This document shows positions 32,365-44,029 of a stretch of 64,000 nucleotides of DNA, piece after piece. How positions within the stretch are numbered: position 1 is the stretch's first letter; every line of letters begins with the position of its first letter. The notes beneath the pieces are model-generated. The model was not told the DNA's origin, ran no database searches, and saw only the letters and a program-made list of their open reading frames with translations. A program made the position numbers and the translations under genes. The DNA comes from Tulasnella sp. 424 (taxonomy: Eukaryota > Basidiomycota > Agaricomycetes > Cantharellales > Tulasnellaceae): assembly GCA_019633425.1 (NCBI GenBank), contig WSUB01000203.1, forward strand, positions 1-64,000, in the 5' to 3' direction.

Positions 32365-35300
32365 CATGTCGTCCGCGGTCGCTCTCAACACCCGTTCCAG
32401 GATTCGAAAGCGCGAGGCAGTCCAGGAGGGCAGCGATGACGAAGGGAGCGATCATAGACCCCGGAAGTAAGGACGTCCTCTCGTTCCGTCATAATTTAGC
32501 TCTGACCTCTACCTGAAATGCCAGAGTGCTGGTGGCGACAATGAACGACGGGCACGACTCCGACTCTTCTGAAGACGTTTCCCTACGCAGATCTCAGCGC
32601 ACAGGTCTTAAGATGAAGTTGTGAGTGTTGGCACCCAGTCGTTAAATTCTTCTCGCTCCTTACAACTGGCTTTCAGCACGAGGGCTGGACCCGGTAAGGG
32701 TTGGGCTGCGGTCTCTCAGTCGGAACCAAACCCTCAAGTGAGTACTCAACCTGTTTAGCGGCGCCCATTTACTAAACCACTGTCCAGCCTAGCCGCGATT
32801 CTCGCTCTCAAGTAGAAGCCGGCCTTCGCCGAAGGTATATCTCGTCGATTTTCATGTTGACTGAAGCGCTCACGACATTGCTTGACTCCAGTAAACGCCG
32901 AACCGTCCTTACCTCGACCCCCCAGACATTTTCTGCTTCTCTCCCTGCAGCCAGTACTCTTCAACCAGAGGCTCTTGCAACATTGGCCAAAGTCGCTTCG
33001 AGGGAAGGACAAGTGCAGTCTCCGACAGACGCCGCCCTACGTGTAAGTCCACCTGCCAAATGATTGACCTTCCTATCTGAGTTTGTTCTATAACAGTGGC
33101 TGGATATGCCTCCATCTGCCGTGCCTAAGGCCCCTCACCGGGCACAGATGACGCGTCAAGAGAGAGCCCGTGCTCGGTAAATTCGATCTAGCTGTGGATC
33201 TGGGGTGTTCTAATGTGCTCAACTCTTCTCTTCTATTTAGGGAGGAGATTCAAAGGACGAAGACGGTTGCAAAGCTTTCAGCACAGCCAACGACTTCTCG
33301 GAAAGGCCTGGCTGGACGAGGGAAAAGCGTCAGTAAAAAGGTCAACAACTCGGTGAGATATATTATTTCTCGCTGGCCGCATGTATAGATGTCCACGCAG
33401 TACTCATCCTCCTCGAGAAGACTTTACCTTCTCAGCTTGAGATCCAAGATGAGGAGTGGGTAAGTCTTGATATCGTAAATTTCGGACGGCACGTTATACA
33501 TTTGAGCTGACATGCGCTCTCTCCAGATCGGAATCTCCACCGGCATCAACAAACCACAGTTGGGGACCTCCCATTCGCCGAGCCCAGCCATTCCTCGAGC
33601 CTCTCCTCTCCTGCAAGAGTCAGCTAGAGATCCGCTTGACGAACATCAACTCCTCAATCATGTGACTCCACCTCCTGTTAGGCCAATCCTTCGCCAACAC
33701 AAGGAGCTTGGATTTCATCCCCACGAGAAAGCTCATGTTCAGTACGTCGGACTGTCAGCTCAGACATAGAAGTTGAATTAATTGATGTGCTTCTCTCGTA
33801 GCGAAGCGATTCGACGAAAGAAAGTCTTCGAGCGACGAAAGAAAGTCATTGAGAAACCCCCCCAGCAATCCAAGCTTTCACGGGTTCAACTGGCCGGCCG
33901 GGGTCACGCTAATAGGAAGAGGACCAGCCAACTGACAGTAAGTCCCAAGGCGTGCATGTTGCACTCGTTTTATGGTCCTGACTGTTGCGACGCTTTCTAG
34001 AAAGCAACAGCTTCGCTTAAGGTGGACTTCGAGTCCGACGAATGGGTAAGTCTTCGCTCACGTACACAGGATTAACGCGACTAACGGTTTGACACCGTGT
34101 CAAAAGGCAGGAATCGGAGAAACCACTTTAGCTGCCTCTACTACTGTCGTCAGTCTCGAAGAGATGGAGGAGCTTAACGTCGAACACATGCTTCTTCCTT
34201 CGCCAACTTCTCAGCCTCGCTCCCCCCAGCTTTCAGATGAGCAGAGTCTCTCAACGGCAGAGTTGCCCAGAACCAAGAACGGTGGTGAAGCCAGCAATTC
34301 CAACCCTATCAACCGCTTTCATAGCCGTGCTTCTTCAGATCCGGCTCAAAGTCATTCTCAAGACCTCTCTGACGTAGCGAAAATCACAGACCATATTTCC
34401 GGAGGCAGTCCGGGGTTCAACAACACACTACAGGTTAGTCCTCCAAGGAGAAGACACCTTTACTACATCGTATGGCCTGACCCTGCTCCCACACAAAGGT
34501 CAATCTTGGACGTGTACAAACTTCGTTAACCCAGGCCAGTCTACACTTAGACTCGCAGCCCTCTCAGAGCCACGCAGCCATCGAGACCGGCCTTGATTCC
34601 GGTGCCCTGCCGACATCCTCAAAGCATCCCTACAGCACCAATGACTACGCTGAGATCTCAACTGTATGTGTCCCGGTAATCTTCAAGGTCCCCTCCCCCC
34701 ACGCTGATTGAACACCATCTAGGTACACGACCACGGTTCCCCGAGCGACATTTCAACTTATCCTCCGCCCAGAGACAACATCTCCGCAATAGAGGAGGCT
34801 CGTACACTGTATGCCCTGAGCGTAAGTTAATAATGTATTCTTTTACTGATGACGGACCTCTTCTCAGCGACCACATCAAGAAGATCAAGACCTCAAACAA
34901 GTTGGTATCGCAACCCAGGTTTTCTTCGACTCGGGGTTCTCGACCTCGTCAGCAACAATTCGCAAGAGACAATAATAATAAAGAGGTCAGCTATAACGTG
35001 GTTTGCTGTCCAATTCTAGTAATGCTCACACTCCCTGCCGATCACCATCCGGTCGACCAGATTGCACATCCAACAGCCCTTTCCCCTATCCCGGTCGCTG
35101 AAACCGACCTTGGAGACTTGGATCCCCCGCAGGTATGGACGGAATAGTGACTTGACCGATGGTTAAATGAGCCTAAGTCCCTGACGAGAAAATATGATTC
35201 ACAGAATCTGGAGAACTCGCTGTCGCCGCAGGGTTTTGAAGGAGATCGACAAAGACCTAGGTGGCAATCACCGCCGTCTTCCGTAGGCCCTCATAGACTT

Positions 35301-36854
35301 CAAACCTCATTCATGCCTGACAGTCATTGATAACTAATCAGCGTGAAGATCTTGAAACACTCATGCGGGAAATCGAAAGCGACGAAAACATGACCGATGC
35401 CGAAGACTCAGCTGGTGACCAAGCACCGATCGCGAGTAAGGACGATGTATGGGGGACGGAGGTAGGATCTTTGGCAGAACATGAAGTCCCGTCACGGCTG
35501 ACGGGGATCATATGTGACTAGGTTCAACTACCTCTTTCTTCCGTCGAACACACCCATAAGGTACCCATCTCTCTGTTCCCCGTGTCTATACCACGTTTGC
35601 TGATTGTCGCCGTCGGAAGCCGGGCACTTCCAAGCAGTCCTCGAGGAAAGCGGTCCAGGCTCATGACACTCAAACCGAAGACCTTATTGTGAGTATCACT
35701 TGATTGAGAAACTCGACAGCCCAATTTACGAAAAAATTTGCCCAGAAACGTTGTAACGCTGTGCTGGATCGCGCAGAGAAGGTCCTCCCTACGTTCCCTA
35801 CCGCTGCCGAGGGTCAATATGCTACCGCCAATGATTTCGCACGGAAAACGCAAGCTCATAGCACTCGATCTGGGGCGAAGATGGCGCCTCGACCTCGGCG
35901 TCCGGCTGTGAACGCAGCTAGAGTACGTACGAATGAGTATGAGTACAGCGCTTAAAGCCTTATAATTCACCAAAACACCTTTTGTGTAGGCGCGGATGCG
36001 AAAATATATCAACGACAAAATGAGCCGTTCGAATCTCAGAGCACCCCCTCCATTCGTCCCTGCAGATCAGCTCATGCCGAACGCGGGGGCCCGATTCGCG
36101 TTGAAGCAAGAGCCAATCACATCCAAGTTCAACAAGCTCTCCGTCCAACTGCTTGTACAGAGCTACATCTCCACGAGAGCCTCGGACTTACCCCACGATG
36201 GCGACTACCGAGAGGAGGTAGAAAGTTACTTCTTCTACTACATCGGCCACATCTATAGCCGTGCTGCAAAAATGGAGGATGAAAGGAGATGCGATGAAAT
36301 CAAACGGGCGGCCCGCCATAGCCAACGAAAACAAAAGGTAGGTCCAAACCTGCCCATTATTCTTATTGGGGGTGTCTTTGTCTCCGTTCCCTAATTCCTG
36401 GTTATTTTAGAAAATCGTTAGACGAATGAAGGCTGCATCTGAAACTCCAGCTTATCGCCGCCACGTGCCGATGGTTAGTCAGATGGGGGTGCAAGCCATG
36501 AGCTCTGAGGACACCCTCTCTGAAGGGGAGGGATTCTTGATTCGTGGAGTTCCCTGGCTTTCAGAAGAAGCGACGAACATGTTGCACGGCCTCGACGATG
36601 CTGAGACTTATCTTCTCCGACACTCGGCGAAACAGCGCCTCAAGCGATTACCAAGAATAACCGGCCCTCCTCTAGAGGACCGGAAGCTCCGACTCGGCCT
36701 CCCACCAAATGCGTATGACAGCGCATATCTAGAGTCAAGAGGTCAAGACTCCAAACCGTCGGATGAGATGTATGACTTCTCCCTTGACCAATCTGTGAGA
36801 GAGTATGTGCCTCCATCATTCGTTAGTGGGCGATACCTGATATCAGTTTCCTGA
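32365..36854 (+). CDS. Long multi-exon nuclear-type protein with internal repeats, unrecognised
   Basis: ATG 32365 (MSSAVALNTRSRIRKREAV) starts a chain of many short exons with in-phase GT-AG joins. The first ones read DDEGSDHRPRK, VLVATMNDGHDSDSSEDVS and TRAGPGKGWAAVSQSEP. Two modules of the same layout occur, near 33240-33470 and 33800-34045. Each has a basic RK-rich helix, an LAGRGxxxxKK-type basic patch, then a microexon ending DEEW or SDEW. The C-terminal exons (35990-36854) contain MSRSNLRAPPPFVPAD and a helix-rich domain (YREEVESYFFYYIGHIY). After an intron they continue with RRHVPMVSQMGVQAMSSED and GVPWLSEEATNMLHGLDDA. The last part resembles a widespread but unnamed Agaricomycete family that has a Met-Ser-Ser-Asp/Glu motif followed by Pro-Trp. 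Basic, disordered and nuclear by composition; function unknown. Confidence 0.6.
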
Positions 36855-37079
36855 CGATCGATTCGTTCATTAGTTCTGTTGAACAACGCAAATCGTCAAA
36901 GGGGAAGGGTCGAGTTCGCTAAGCCTCTATTCCGCATGCAATTGTAAATTTACCTGCTGTAAAACATACTATAAATTCTCTTGATTATTCCCGTGAGGCG
37001 CAATAGTGGAAATTCGTTTATTTGTCCTTTTGTTTGGTAATCCGCTCCACAGACCGCCGACCTTCCACAACAGTCTCCA

Positions 37080-38598
37080 ATGGTTTCCTGCGTCGCAACG
37101 CTCCAAGTCTCACCAAGGTATCCAGTAACAGTGCTTAGCTTCTCTCCTGAGAGCACCGCCTCAGTGTTTACACTTGTCGCATCTGATGAAGGCGGCCGTA
37201 CCTCCTTTCTTGCGGTCCGGACGGGCGAGACGTTAGCCATATTGCAGAGTGATGTCCTATTTATGACCTCAATCACCTGGAACACTGCAAACATTTTCAT
37301 ATCTGGATGGAACAATGGTATGATTGTGGAGATGGAGTACCAACTGGTTGATGATTCGGAGGTGATCTCTGTTCCGCACACACTCTGTTCTGTGCTTAAA
37401 CCCAGTTCCTTTTATATAGCCTTTTTTCAAGATAGTCTCCTACATTCCAGAGAAATTTTCAGCCCAAGTCAGCCATTTGACCTTCTTCCAGCTGAATGCC
37501 AACGTGCAAATTCTCGCCGCAGCTGCCGGTAGCATTGTCAACGTTTGGATCAAGAACATTTCCCGCAGTCATCAATGGCACAAGATACACTTCTCCGACC
37601 TTGCTTCCAGAGCTCCTCCTAACCATCGGCCTGCCGCATACGTCATCAACTGCCTTAGCTTTACAGAAAGTGGGGATAATCTGCGGCTTAACGCTTTTTT
37701 GCTGGGTGGATATCTTTGGTCGGTTTCTTTTTTCTGACGTCTAATCGTTTCGCCTGATGGCTGGGAACAGCGTCTGGGAATTGTCTCCGTTAGCAGAGGT
37801 GATTATGACATCCGGGATCCGTTTGTCTTCAAGGGTGTAGGTGGTATTTTATCAGTGTTAAAAGCGACTGATTGATTTCCATTACATAGCGGGTTTGCGA
37901 CCTTCTCTCAGGACTGTAAACGCTTTGCAGTGTTGAATTTACAGGACGGTATCGACGTCTATATCGCTCCGACAGTATTTCCTTCAAAAGAATTCTCGTC
38001 GGTCACTCTCAAGCCACAGGCTACTCTTGAGCTGGATCCGGAAAACCACACTGCATTACCACTCGCATTCATCACCCATCCTGACCGGATTGTTGTCGGT
38101 GGAACTGCGGGTTCAGCGTCCGTCATTTTGGAGTCTGATGGTGTGAAAACACCGCTTATCCATGCAGGTAAGCTTCCACCAGTTCTTATTCGGGCTTCGG
38201 GTAACCACGAGAAATTATTATATCCGCTTAGGCTCTTTAGACTCTACAATTATCATAGCGGTAGGTTTCTCAGGTCCCGTTGTGCATTCAATTAGAACTT
38301 CATTCTCAAACCGTTCGCCTGTTTTACAGGCTAGCTCCCGTTCAACATATGCAGCCACAGCCAGCAGAGGTCCTAATGGGACTGGTGAGCTCAAACTATG
38401 GAACATGAGCTCCGGTAAGACTTCCCTTTGTTATCTGCTTAGGCATAATGGATATAATTGGGCCGTCTACTTTCAGCTTGTCTTCCAACAACCTACCAGA
38501 CCGAGCGATCGTCAAATGTTCAGGAAGGTCTCTTGGATGTAATTCACCGCTTTGTTGAGAGCGGTCATGATTGGGCCTTTGCAAAGATAACTGCATGA
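37080..38598 (+). CDS. WD40-like repeat protein
   Basis: ATG 37080 begins MVSCVATLQVSPRYPVTVLS. Successive exons give beta-propeller blades: VLFMTSITWNTANIFISGW, SHLTFFQLNANVQILAAA with VNVWIKN, GFATFSQDCKRFAVLNLQDG and ASRGPNGTGELKLWNMSS. Trp-Asp-like ends (NVWIKN, LKLWN) and Gly-His-type turns are degenerate. The last exon, in a TYQTERSSNVQEGLLDV frame, ends at TGA 38596-38598. Introns are short and in phase as far as I could follow. Proteins of this sort usually scaffold other proteins; there is no evidence for a specific partner. It is followed on the same strand by the SUN gene. Confidence 0.55.
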
Positions 38599-38905
38599 TA
38601 ATTGTCAAACCGCTAATATAAACACTCTGAGCCCTTGCCCTTTGTGTGCGCCCTCGATAGAGGGGTATGCGATCCTCCTTGCGCGTACTACCCAAGCATT
38701 CTCCACGATGTCTGGCATCTGCTACTGTCTTCCACATACCCGCTGAATGCAGGTGGGGCGCTGGGGCGGGTCTATATCCATGGCAGTCCTCAAAGCGCGT
38801 CCGAGACGAAAACAGCGAGACTGTGGCGTGGGTGTTGCAGAAAGTTTAACCTATGTTCCGCTCCGTCCTCTCGTCCCATCCTTTGGATAGCTCCCTTCAC
38901 CAATA

Positions 38906-40209
38906 ATGCAGCATCCAAGAGCACGACGTCTACCTCGACCTCTAATTAATCCCTTCGACCCCGATCCTCTGAGCCACGGTTTTATCCTACCAACGGCCGT
39001 AAATACTCCATCATCGCCACTTCCCCGAACGGTCACAAACCTCACCTCACAAGATCGGGCCAGTCCAACATGCAAAATGCTACCACATGTTCAAACTGAA
39101 TCGACCTCAGGGGCTTCGGTTTTCCACAGCAAGCAGCTCCTAGTCAAGGACGAACCTGTGGAGGAGAAGATGTCAGTTGCAACGGAGCCAATCTTGGCCT
39201 CTCGGGTGGCCATCAACCCCAAGGTTCGAAGAAATACCTTCGCCATAGCAATAACCCTGGTCGCCACAATTTTCGTGGTTGTTGGTTGGACATTCGAGTC
39301 ATACAGACTTGCAGCCCTTCTGCAGGACCGAACGAGGAGATGGAGCTGGCACTTGTACAATCTCGCATGGAAGTCAAGCTGGCAAGCTAATCCCATAATG
39401 GAAAAGCTGGAACGGAGGATCGTTGATATATACGGCTGGTGGCGTAATCTTGGTCTACTAAACCATACGGCTCTCATTATCGCCGAGCTCTGGAGCAGAG
39501 TAGACACACTGGAGGCCAGCCTCAGTTCATTAGCAAGAACACTTGATCAAGGAGAAACGCCACTTCTAGCAAACTATGCCTTGCTCGCCGTTGGGGCTAC
39601 TGTGGAACTCAGTATGACCTCAGTGAGTTCAGGGGTAATAGAGGGGTGGGGTCCATGGAGGAGGGTAGTTGAGCAGACGGATCCTAGCATTGTCCTTCGT
39701 AATGGTTTGGAGGTGGGGAATTGTTGGAAATTTGAAGGTTCTTCCGGCCAAATTGGCATTTGGCTCAGTCAGAGGATACGGGTGACACACCTCACTTTTG
39801 AGTACCCCCCCATATCGGTAAGACCTTTTCATTGTCCAAGCATATGTCCGCTGACATGGAGGCTTTACAGCTCTTGCACAACAAGGAATCGATACCTCGA
39901 GACTTTTCACTTTGGGTGAAACATTCCGACCATCGGCGATTTTATGAGCCGTTTCTGCCTGCGGCTTCCATGGCAGGTCCTCCACACCCCCTTGGACCTT
40001 GGAAGATGATATTAGCCGGGACATTCACATTTCAACCATCGGATTCTGTTCCTCAGCTATTTGCGGTTCCAAGTGAAGTTGCAGACTCTTGGTTGCACGA
40101 AAGCTTCGGCACGGATGGGATTGTCATTCAATTTCTCACAAACTGGGGGGATCCCAAGGGGACTTGCATCTACGGGATTCGTATTCATGGTGTTCCCTTC
40201 ATGTACTAG
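38906..40209 (+). CDS. SUN-domain inner nuclear membrane protein, 416 aa
   Basis: Two exons, 38906-39817 and 39871-40209, joined in phase (GTAAGA...TTTACAG). The N-terminus is basic and Pro-rich. One transmembrane helix (TFAIAITLVATIFVVVGWTF) is followed by a Trp-rich and short coiled-coil luminal stem (LWSRVDTLEASLSSLAR). The SUN domain follows: NYALLAVGATVE, WKFEGSSGQIGIWLSQ, RVTHLTFEYPP, then after the intron IPRDFSLWVK and a final CIYGIRIHGVPF. This is the canonical layout of SUN proteins, which span the inner nuclear membrane and bind KASH peptides in the perinuclear space to form LINC bridges. No lesions were seen. Length and domain order are normal for basidiomycete SUN proteins, so this appears a functional gene. 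Confidence 0.85.
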
Positions 40210-40370
40210 TCACACCCAAGTAGTATTTACAAGTGGTTCATTCATACCGCCTTCTCATAGTCTAGTTTTCCGTCGAGGTGAAGACCAACGCCCCAGTTAG
40301 CTCGAGTGGCACCGCAGTAGATGAGCCAAAGCGATTCATCAGAAAGAGGAGAGAAAAGGGAGAAAACCGT

Positions 40371-41882
40371 TCAACGTATGACGATGGGGTTAGCGTAACC
40401 GCCTTCCTCAAGAGTCATCAAGGGTTTCTAATTGTGGGGAAAAGAAGATAAAGATCGTCAGTCACAACAGAACGGAAAGTAGTAGGCGGTTTGGCATCAA
40501 ACACACCACAGCGTTGACGAAGACGTTGTTCTCGATGAGCATCTGAGCACCCAAGTGAGAGTCGATACCGCTAATAGTAATGTCGTTGTAGTTGCTACAG
40601 GAAGATATGGTTAGGTTAGTTCCGGAATCACCCAACGGTTCGCTGGAGATCCTTACTTGTAGATGTGGGTCGTGCCGAAGCGGAGGGATGGGAGATGGGA
40701 GCCAACTACAAAGGAGTTAAAACATTGAGTTCGAATTGAATGAGGTAGATAATTCAGAGAGTAACTCACGGTGATTGAAGTAGCTGTGGTGGTAGGTGAC
40801 GTGGAAGTGGCCTTTGTCTTCAGAGCCGTTGTTGTCGGAGTGGCCAATTATCGCAATGAACAAGAGGCATCAGATATTGCCCTACACAGCGCCATATCCT
40901 GAGTCCAGAGCATACCAAGAGAGGTCTTGTAGTGGTCGTGGAAGTAGTTCCAGCTGACGGTGACCCAGTCTGATCCGTGGTTGATATCGCAAGCACCGCC
41001 GTAGTAATCCTTGCCGTTATCCATATCGTAGTAGAACTCGTTATGGTCGATCCAAACGTTGCCGCTAGCTTGGATTTCGACCAAATCCGTAGGAGCCTTG
41101 GACTTGTACAGCTTGAGGTTGCGGAAGATGATGTTGGAGCTCTTCTTGACATGGAATCCACCGGGCCGGTGAGACCGCCACCGCAAGAGCCCAAAACGGA
41201 CGTGTTGGAGCCAATGTTAACTGGGTCGCTGTCACCTTGGATGATGGTGCTGATGCGGACGATCTTGGGCGAAGTGCCTGTAACGGTGTCACGGAGGGCC
41301 AAAAGAGAGGAGACGGTGCTGAGGTAAGCGGGGTTCTCGTTAGCGTTTAGTTTTAGGACGGTGCTTTGCTCAAAGACTCACACAGTCGCCACCAGCACCG
41401 CCAGTAGTACTGTCATTCAAGGTGGCGTAACCTTCGAGGCCATCAGCACTTCCGGTACCGGAGCTGCCGCTAGTAGTAGTGGTCTTAGTGGAAGTGGTAG
41501 ATGTCTTGGAAGTCGACGATAACTTGGTGGAAGAGGTGGAGCTCTTAGTAGTGGTCTTTGTGGTGGTAGTCGTCCCCGCTGTCCCAGCCACGCATTGCGA
41601 ATACCTGCGAAGCCACAGCGGAGTCAGGCACGCTCTAGAGAACCTCAGATTGGCCGAACGTACCACTCATTCGCGTATTGACAGATGACCCCAGACACGA
41701 AAGTGGTTTCATCAGTGTAACCGGAACTATGAGGGGCAATAGTTATTTTTCGTATGGACAATCTAGCTCGGATCGTCAAAGTCTCACCCTCGTAGTCGAG
41801 GGCCGAGAGGTGGAACTGGATTGGGTTGGAGGATGCCTGAATCGTCGGACCAGACGTCTTCTTATACCCCTGACCACGGCCA
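40371..41882 (-). pseudogene. CBM1-linked family 1 pectate lyase, broken
   Basis: From 41729 downwards: rest of a CBM1 (GYTDETTFVSGVIC then EWYSQCVAG; one expected Cys is Phe), a Thr/Ser linker, then the PL1 domain. PL1 motifs are IVRISTIIQG, NTSVLGSCGGGLTG, FHVKKSSNIIFRNLKLY, GNVWIDHNEFYYD and SDWVTVSWNYFHDH. After an intron come GHSDNNGSEDKGHFHVTYH and SHLPSLRFGT. Lesions: the ATG, signal peptide and CBM1 start are deleted at 41796/41797 (compare 14821-14944). A one-base loss shifts the frame at about 41175. The acceptor before GHSDNNG reads AA instead of AG at about 40861. The usual catalytic-region Arg in RxPSxRFG is His. The enzyme family cleaves pectate by Ca-dependent beta-elimination. 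Clearly non-functional. Confidence 0.8.
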
Positions 41883-42042
41883 TGCAAACTTAGAAGTCGT
41901 ATATATCTGGAGGACAGGAAACGAGTTGCGTTCGTCCGCGCCAAGGTGGTTGTGTAGGTGGATTCGCCGAAATTTGATCACCTTGCATGAACAGGATGCC
42001 CACTTCGTGTCAATGCGACACCTCGAACGGACCGGAGGTGTC

Positions 42043-43027
42043 TCACCGGACTCGGGATACTATTCCCAATGACACAAAAATATCCCGTCTGAGTTGGAGC
42101 TGTGGAACACGAGGTGGTGATGCTGGTGAACCTGATCTTGATCGTGACTCCAAGTCTGATGACGATGTTGGTCCATCGGACGCCGACGCGATGAGATCGT
42201 TGTTTTTCCGGTCTTCTTCTTCTTCTCGCTGTTCTGGGATCTGCTGCTCCACAGGTTTGGTAAGCCGCGTTCAAGACACCCAATAGATTTGATGGTGAGC
42301 CGAGGTGCTGGTCTTTGTGCTAACCATGGTATTCCGTTGGTGCTTGGAAGAAGTTGACGCAAGCCGGCTGAGCAGTGAGACTTGCACCAGGTGGCTGTGG
42401 TTGTGTATTTGCCTTCGCGATTGACGCCGTGGATTTGGATGATTCATTTGCTGCGGCTGTTGGGTCTGGTCGAATCGAATGCCGTTGGGTGCGGCATTGA
42501 CATGAAGTAGTGGTGGTGGTGGTGAAGAAGAGGGTAGCAACTCCGAACTCGGATTATGAAGTTGTTGACGCTGGTGCCGTGTGCTCAAGGAAGGACGATG
42601 GTGGGTAATTAGAGGTATTGGTATTTTGGTGTGGGAGGGAGGGGTGGATAGGCAAGCCGAGGTGTCGAATCGACGAAGCGATCGCGACTTACAGATTCAA
42701 GTTTCGACGGGCTCGCCGCTCGGTGGTCCCTCTGTCGCCCCCAGGAGACCCAGATGGATGACCGAGGAGCTTGTAGTAATGGCAAGACCATGAGACGCTG
42801 ATGGGTCCAGAGATGGCCTGCTGTTGAGGGATTTGCCTCTTCTTGAGTTCCTGCAATCGTTGGTGTACGAGATTCGCGAGTGCCTCTGGGTATTGTCGCC
42901 CCTGGGTATTGTCGCCCCTGGGTATCGTCGGATGTGGGTGTGAGTGTGATCTGGTTGGATTGGGTGGAACGGTTGTAGTAGAAGTATTAGCAATGGAGCC
43001 GTTGGTTGATTGGGAGAGCCGTTTCAT
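42043..43027 (-). CDS. Unrecognised Gln/Pro-rich gene, first exon inside the inverted repeat
   Basis: ATG 43027 opens MKRLSQSTNGSIANTS. A stretch with a partly repeated GRQYP/GDNTQ motif follows (15-bp tandem units), then ANLVHQRLQELKKRQIPQQQ, ending RRARRNLNL at a TAA that overlaps a GTAAGT donor (42692). Possible further exons are Ser/Gln/Pro-rich (42588-42310). A final acidic frame has EQREEEEDRKNNDLIAS and SDLESRSRSGSPASPP, stop 42043. Low-complexity, nuclear-type composition. The left arm of the repeat (11.5-11.7 kb) carries only the 3' part of this first exon. Confidence in the exon chain is low. Confidence 0.35.
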
Positions 43028-44012
43028 GGCTTTGCGAATGTCGGATGTGAGTAGAGTTTGGGTGCTGAGGGGTAGATCGCCAACATGGACGCGCGGATTG
43101 ACAGAACGTGTTTGTCAATAATCGCAAATAGCCACAAAGTCTTCCACTCCGGCAATCCGGCAATCCTCCAGGCCGGCAATCCTCCAGTCCGGCAGTCCGG
43201 CAGTCCGCCAATCCGCCAATCCGCCAATCCGCCAATCCGCCAATCCTCCAATCCGCCAATCCGCCAATCCTCCAATCCTCCAATCCGCCAATCCTCCAAT
43301 CCGCCAATCCTCCAATCCTCCAATCCGCCAATCCTCCAATCCGCCAATCCGCCAATCCTCCAATCCTCCAATCCTCCAATCCGCCAATCCTCCAATCCGC
43401 CAATCCTCCAATCCTCCAATCCTCCAATCCTCCAATCCGCCAATCCTCCAATCCTCCAATCCGCCAATCCTCCAATCCTCCAATCTGCCAATCCTCCAAT
43501 CCGCCAATCCGCCAATCCTCCAATCCGCCAATCCGCCAATCCGCCAATCCGCCAATCCGACCTGTGACCTGTGACCTGTGACCTGTGACCTGTGATTTGT
43601 GACCAATCACAGGTCTTTGGATTTTATAGCTGATATTCCCGCATACAAAAACCCGGAGAAAAATCGCAGATTTTTAATGAGATTTTAGTAGAGATTTTAT
43701 TAGAGATTTCCGTTAGAGATTTTATTATCGATTTTTTTTCCTCAGAAATTCCCGTGATTTTCCGAGGTGGTTTTATCCCCTCGTAAAACCTTACGTAAAA
43801 TCTGTGATTTATTGCTGTAAAATCTCTGATAAAACCTTCATGAAATATATTAGATAATCCGGGAAATATTTAGGGAAATAAAATCAGTAAAAAAATATGA
43901 GATTTTTTCGAAGGTATTTAGCGCCCGCAAAACCGGTCAGGGAATACCCACGGTTTTTAGGTCGGTTTTATTGTGATTTTATGGGACGAAAAACGTCGTT
44001 TTGCGTCCTGTG
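42588..44012 (-). repeat. Right arm of inverted composite repeat
   Basis: Reverse-complement counterpart of 10851-11764, but longer. Going down from 44012: GGACGCAAAACGACG start, AT-rich block (43612-44000), four to five GGTCACA units (43560-43600), minisatellite (43196-43558), then a transition that matches the left arm up to the GATCTACCCCTC word near 43079. About 300 bp absent from the left arm follow (42760-43075), then GC-rich sequence matching 11600-11764. The HIR1 relic begins just beyond its outer end. Confidence 0.85.
43196..43558 (-). repeat. 8-bp minisatellite (GGATTGGC)n, right array
   Basis: About 45 units, written on the plus strand as CCAATCCG/CCAATCCT. The two variants alternate irregularly, often in higher-order blocks such as CCG-CCT-CCT. 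It generates three long overlapping frames per strand that code only for octapeptide cycles. No evidence of translation. Confidence 0.95.
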
Positions 44013-44029
44013 TGTGCCTCTCGGCTCTC

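Noticed and set aside
42987..43610. Repeat proteins of 160-207 aa on both strands in the right minisatellite
   Set aside because: Same artefact; no conserved start, no unique domain, composition fixed by the 8-bp unit.
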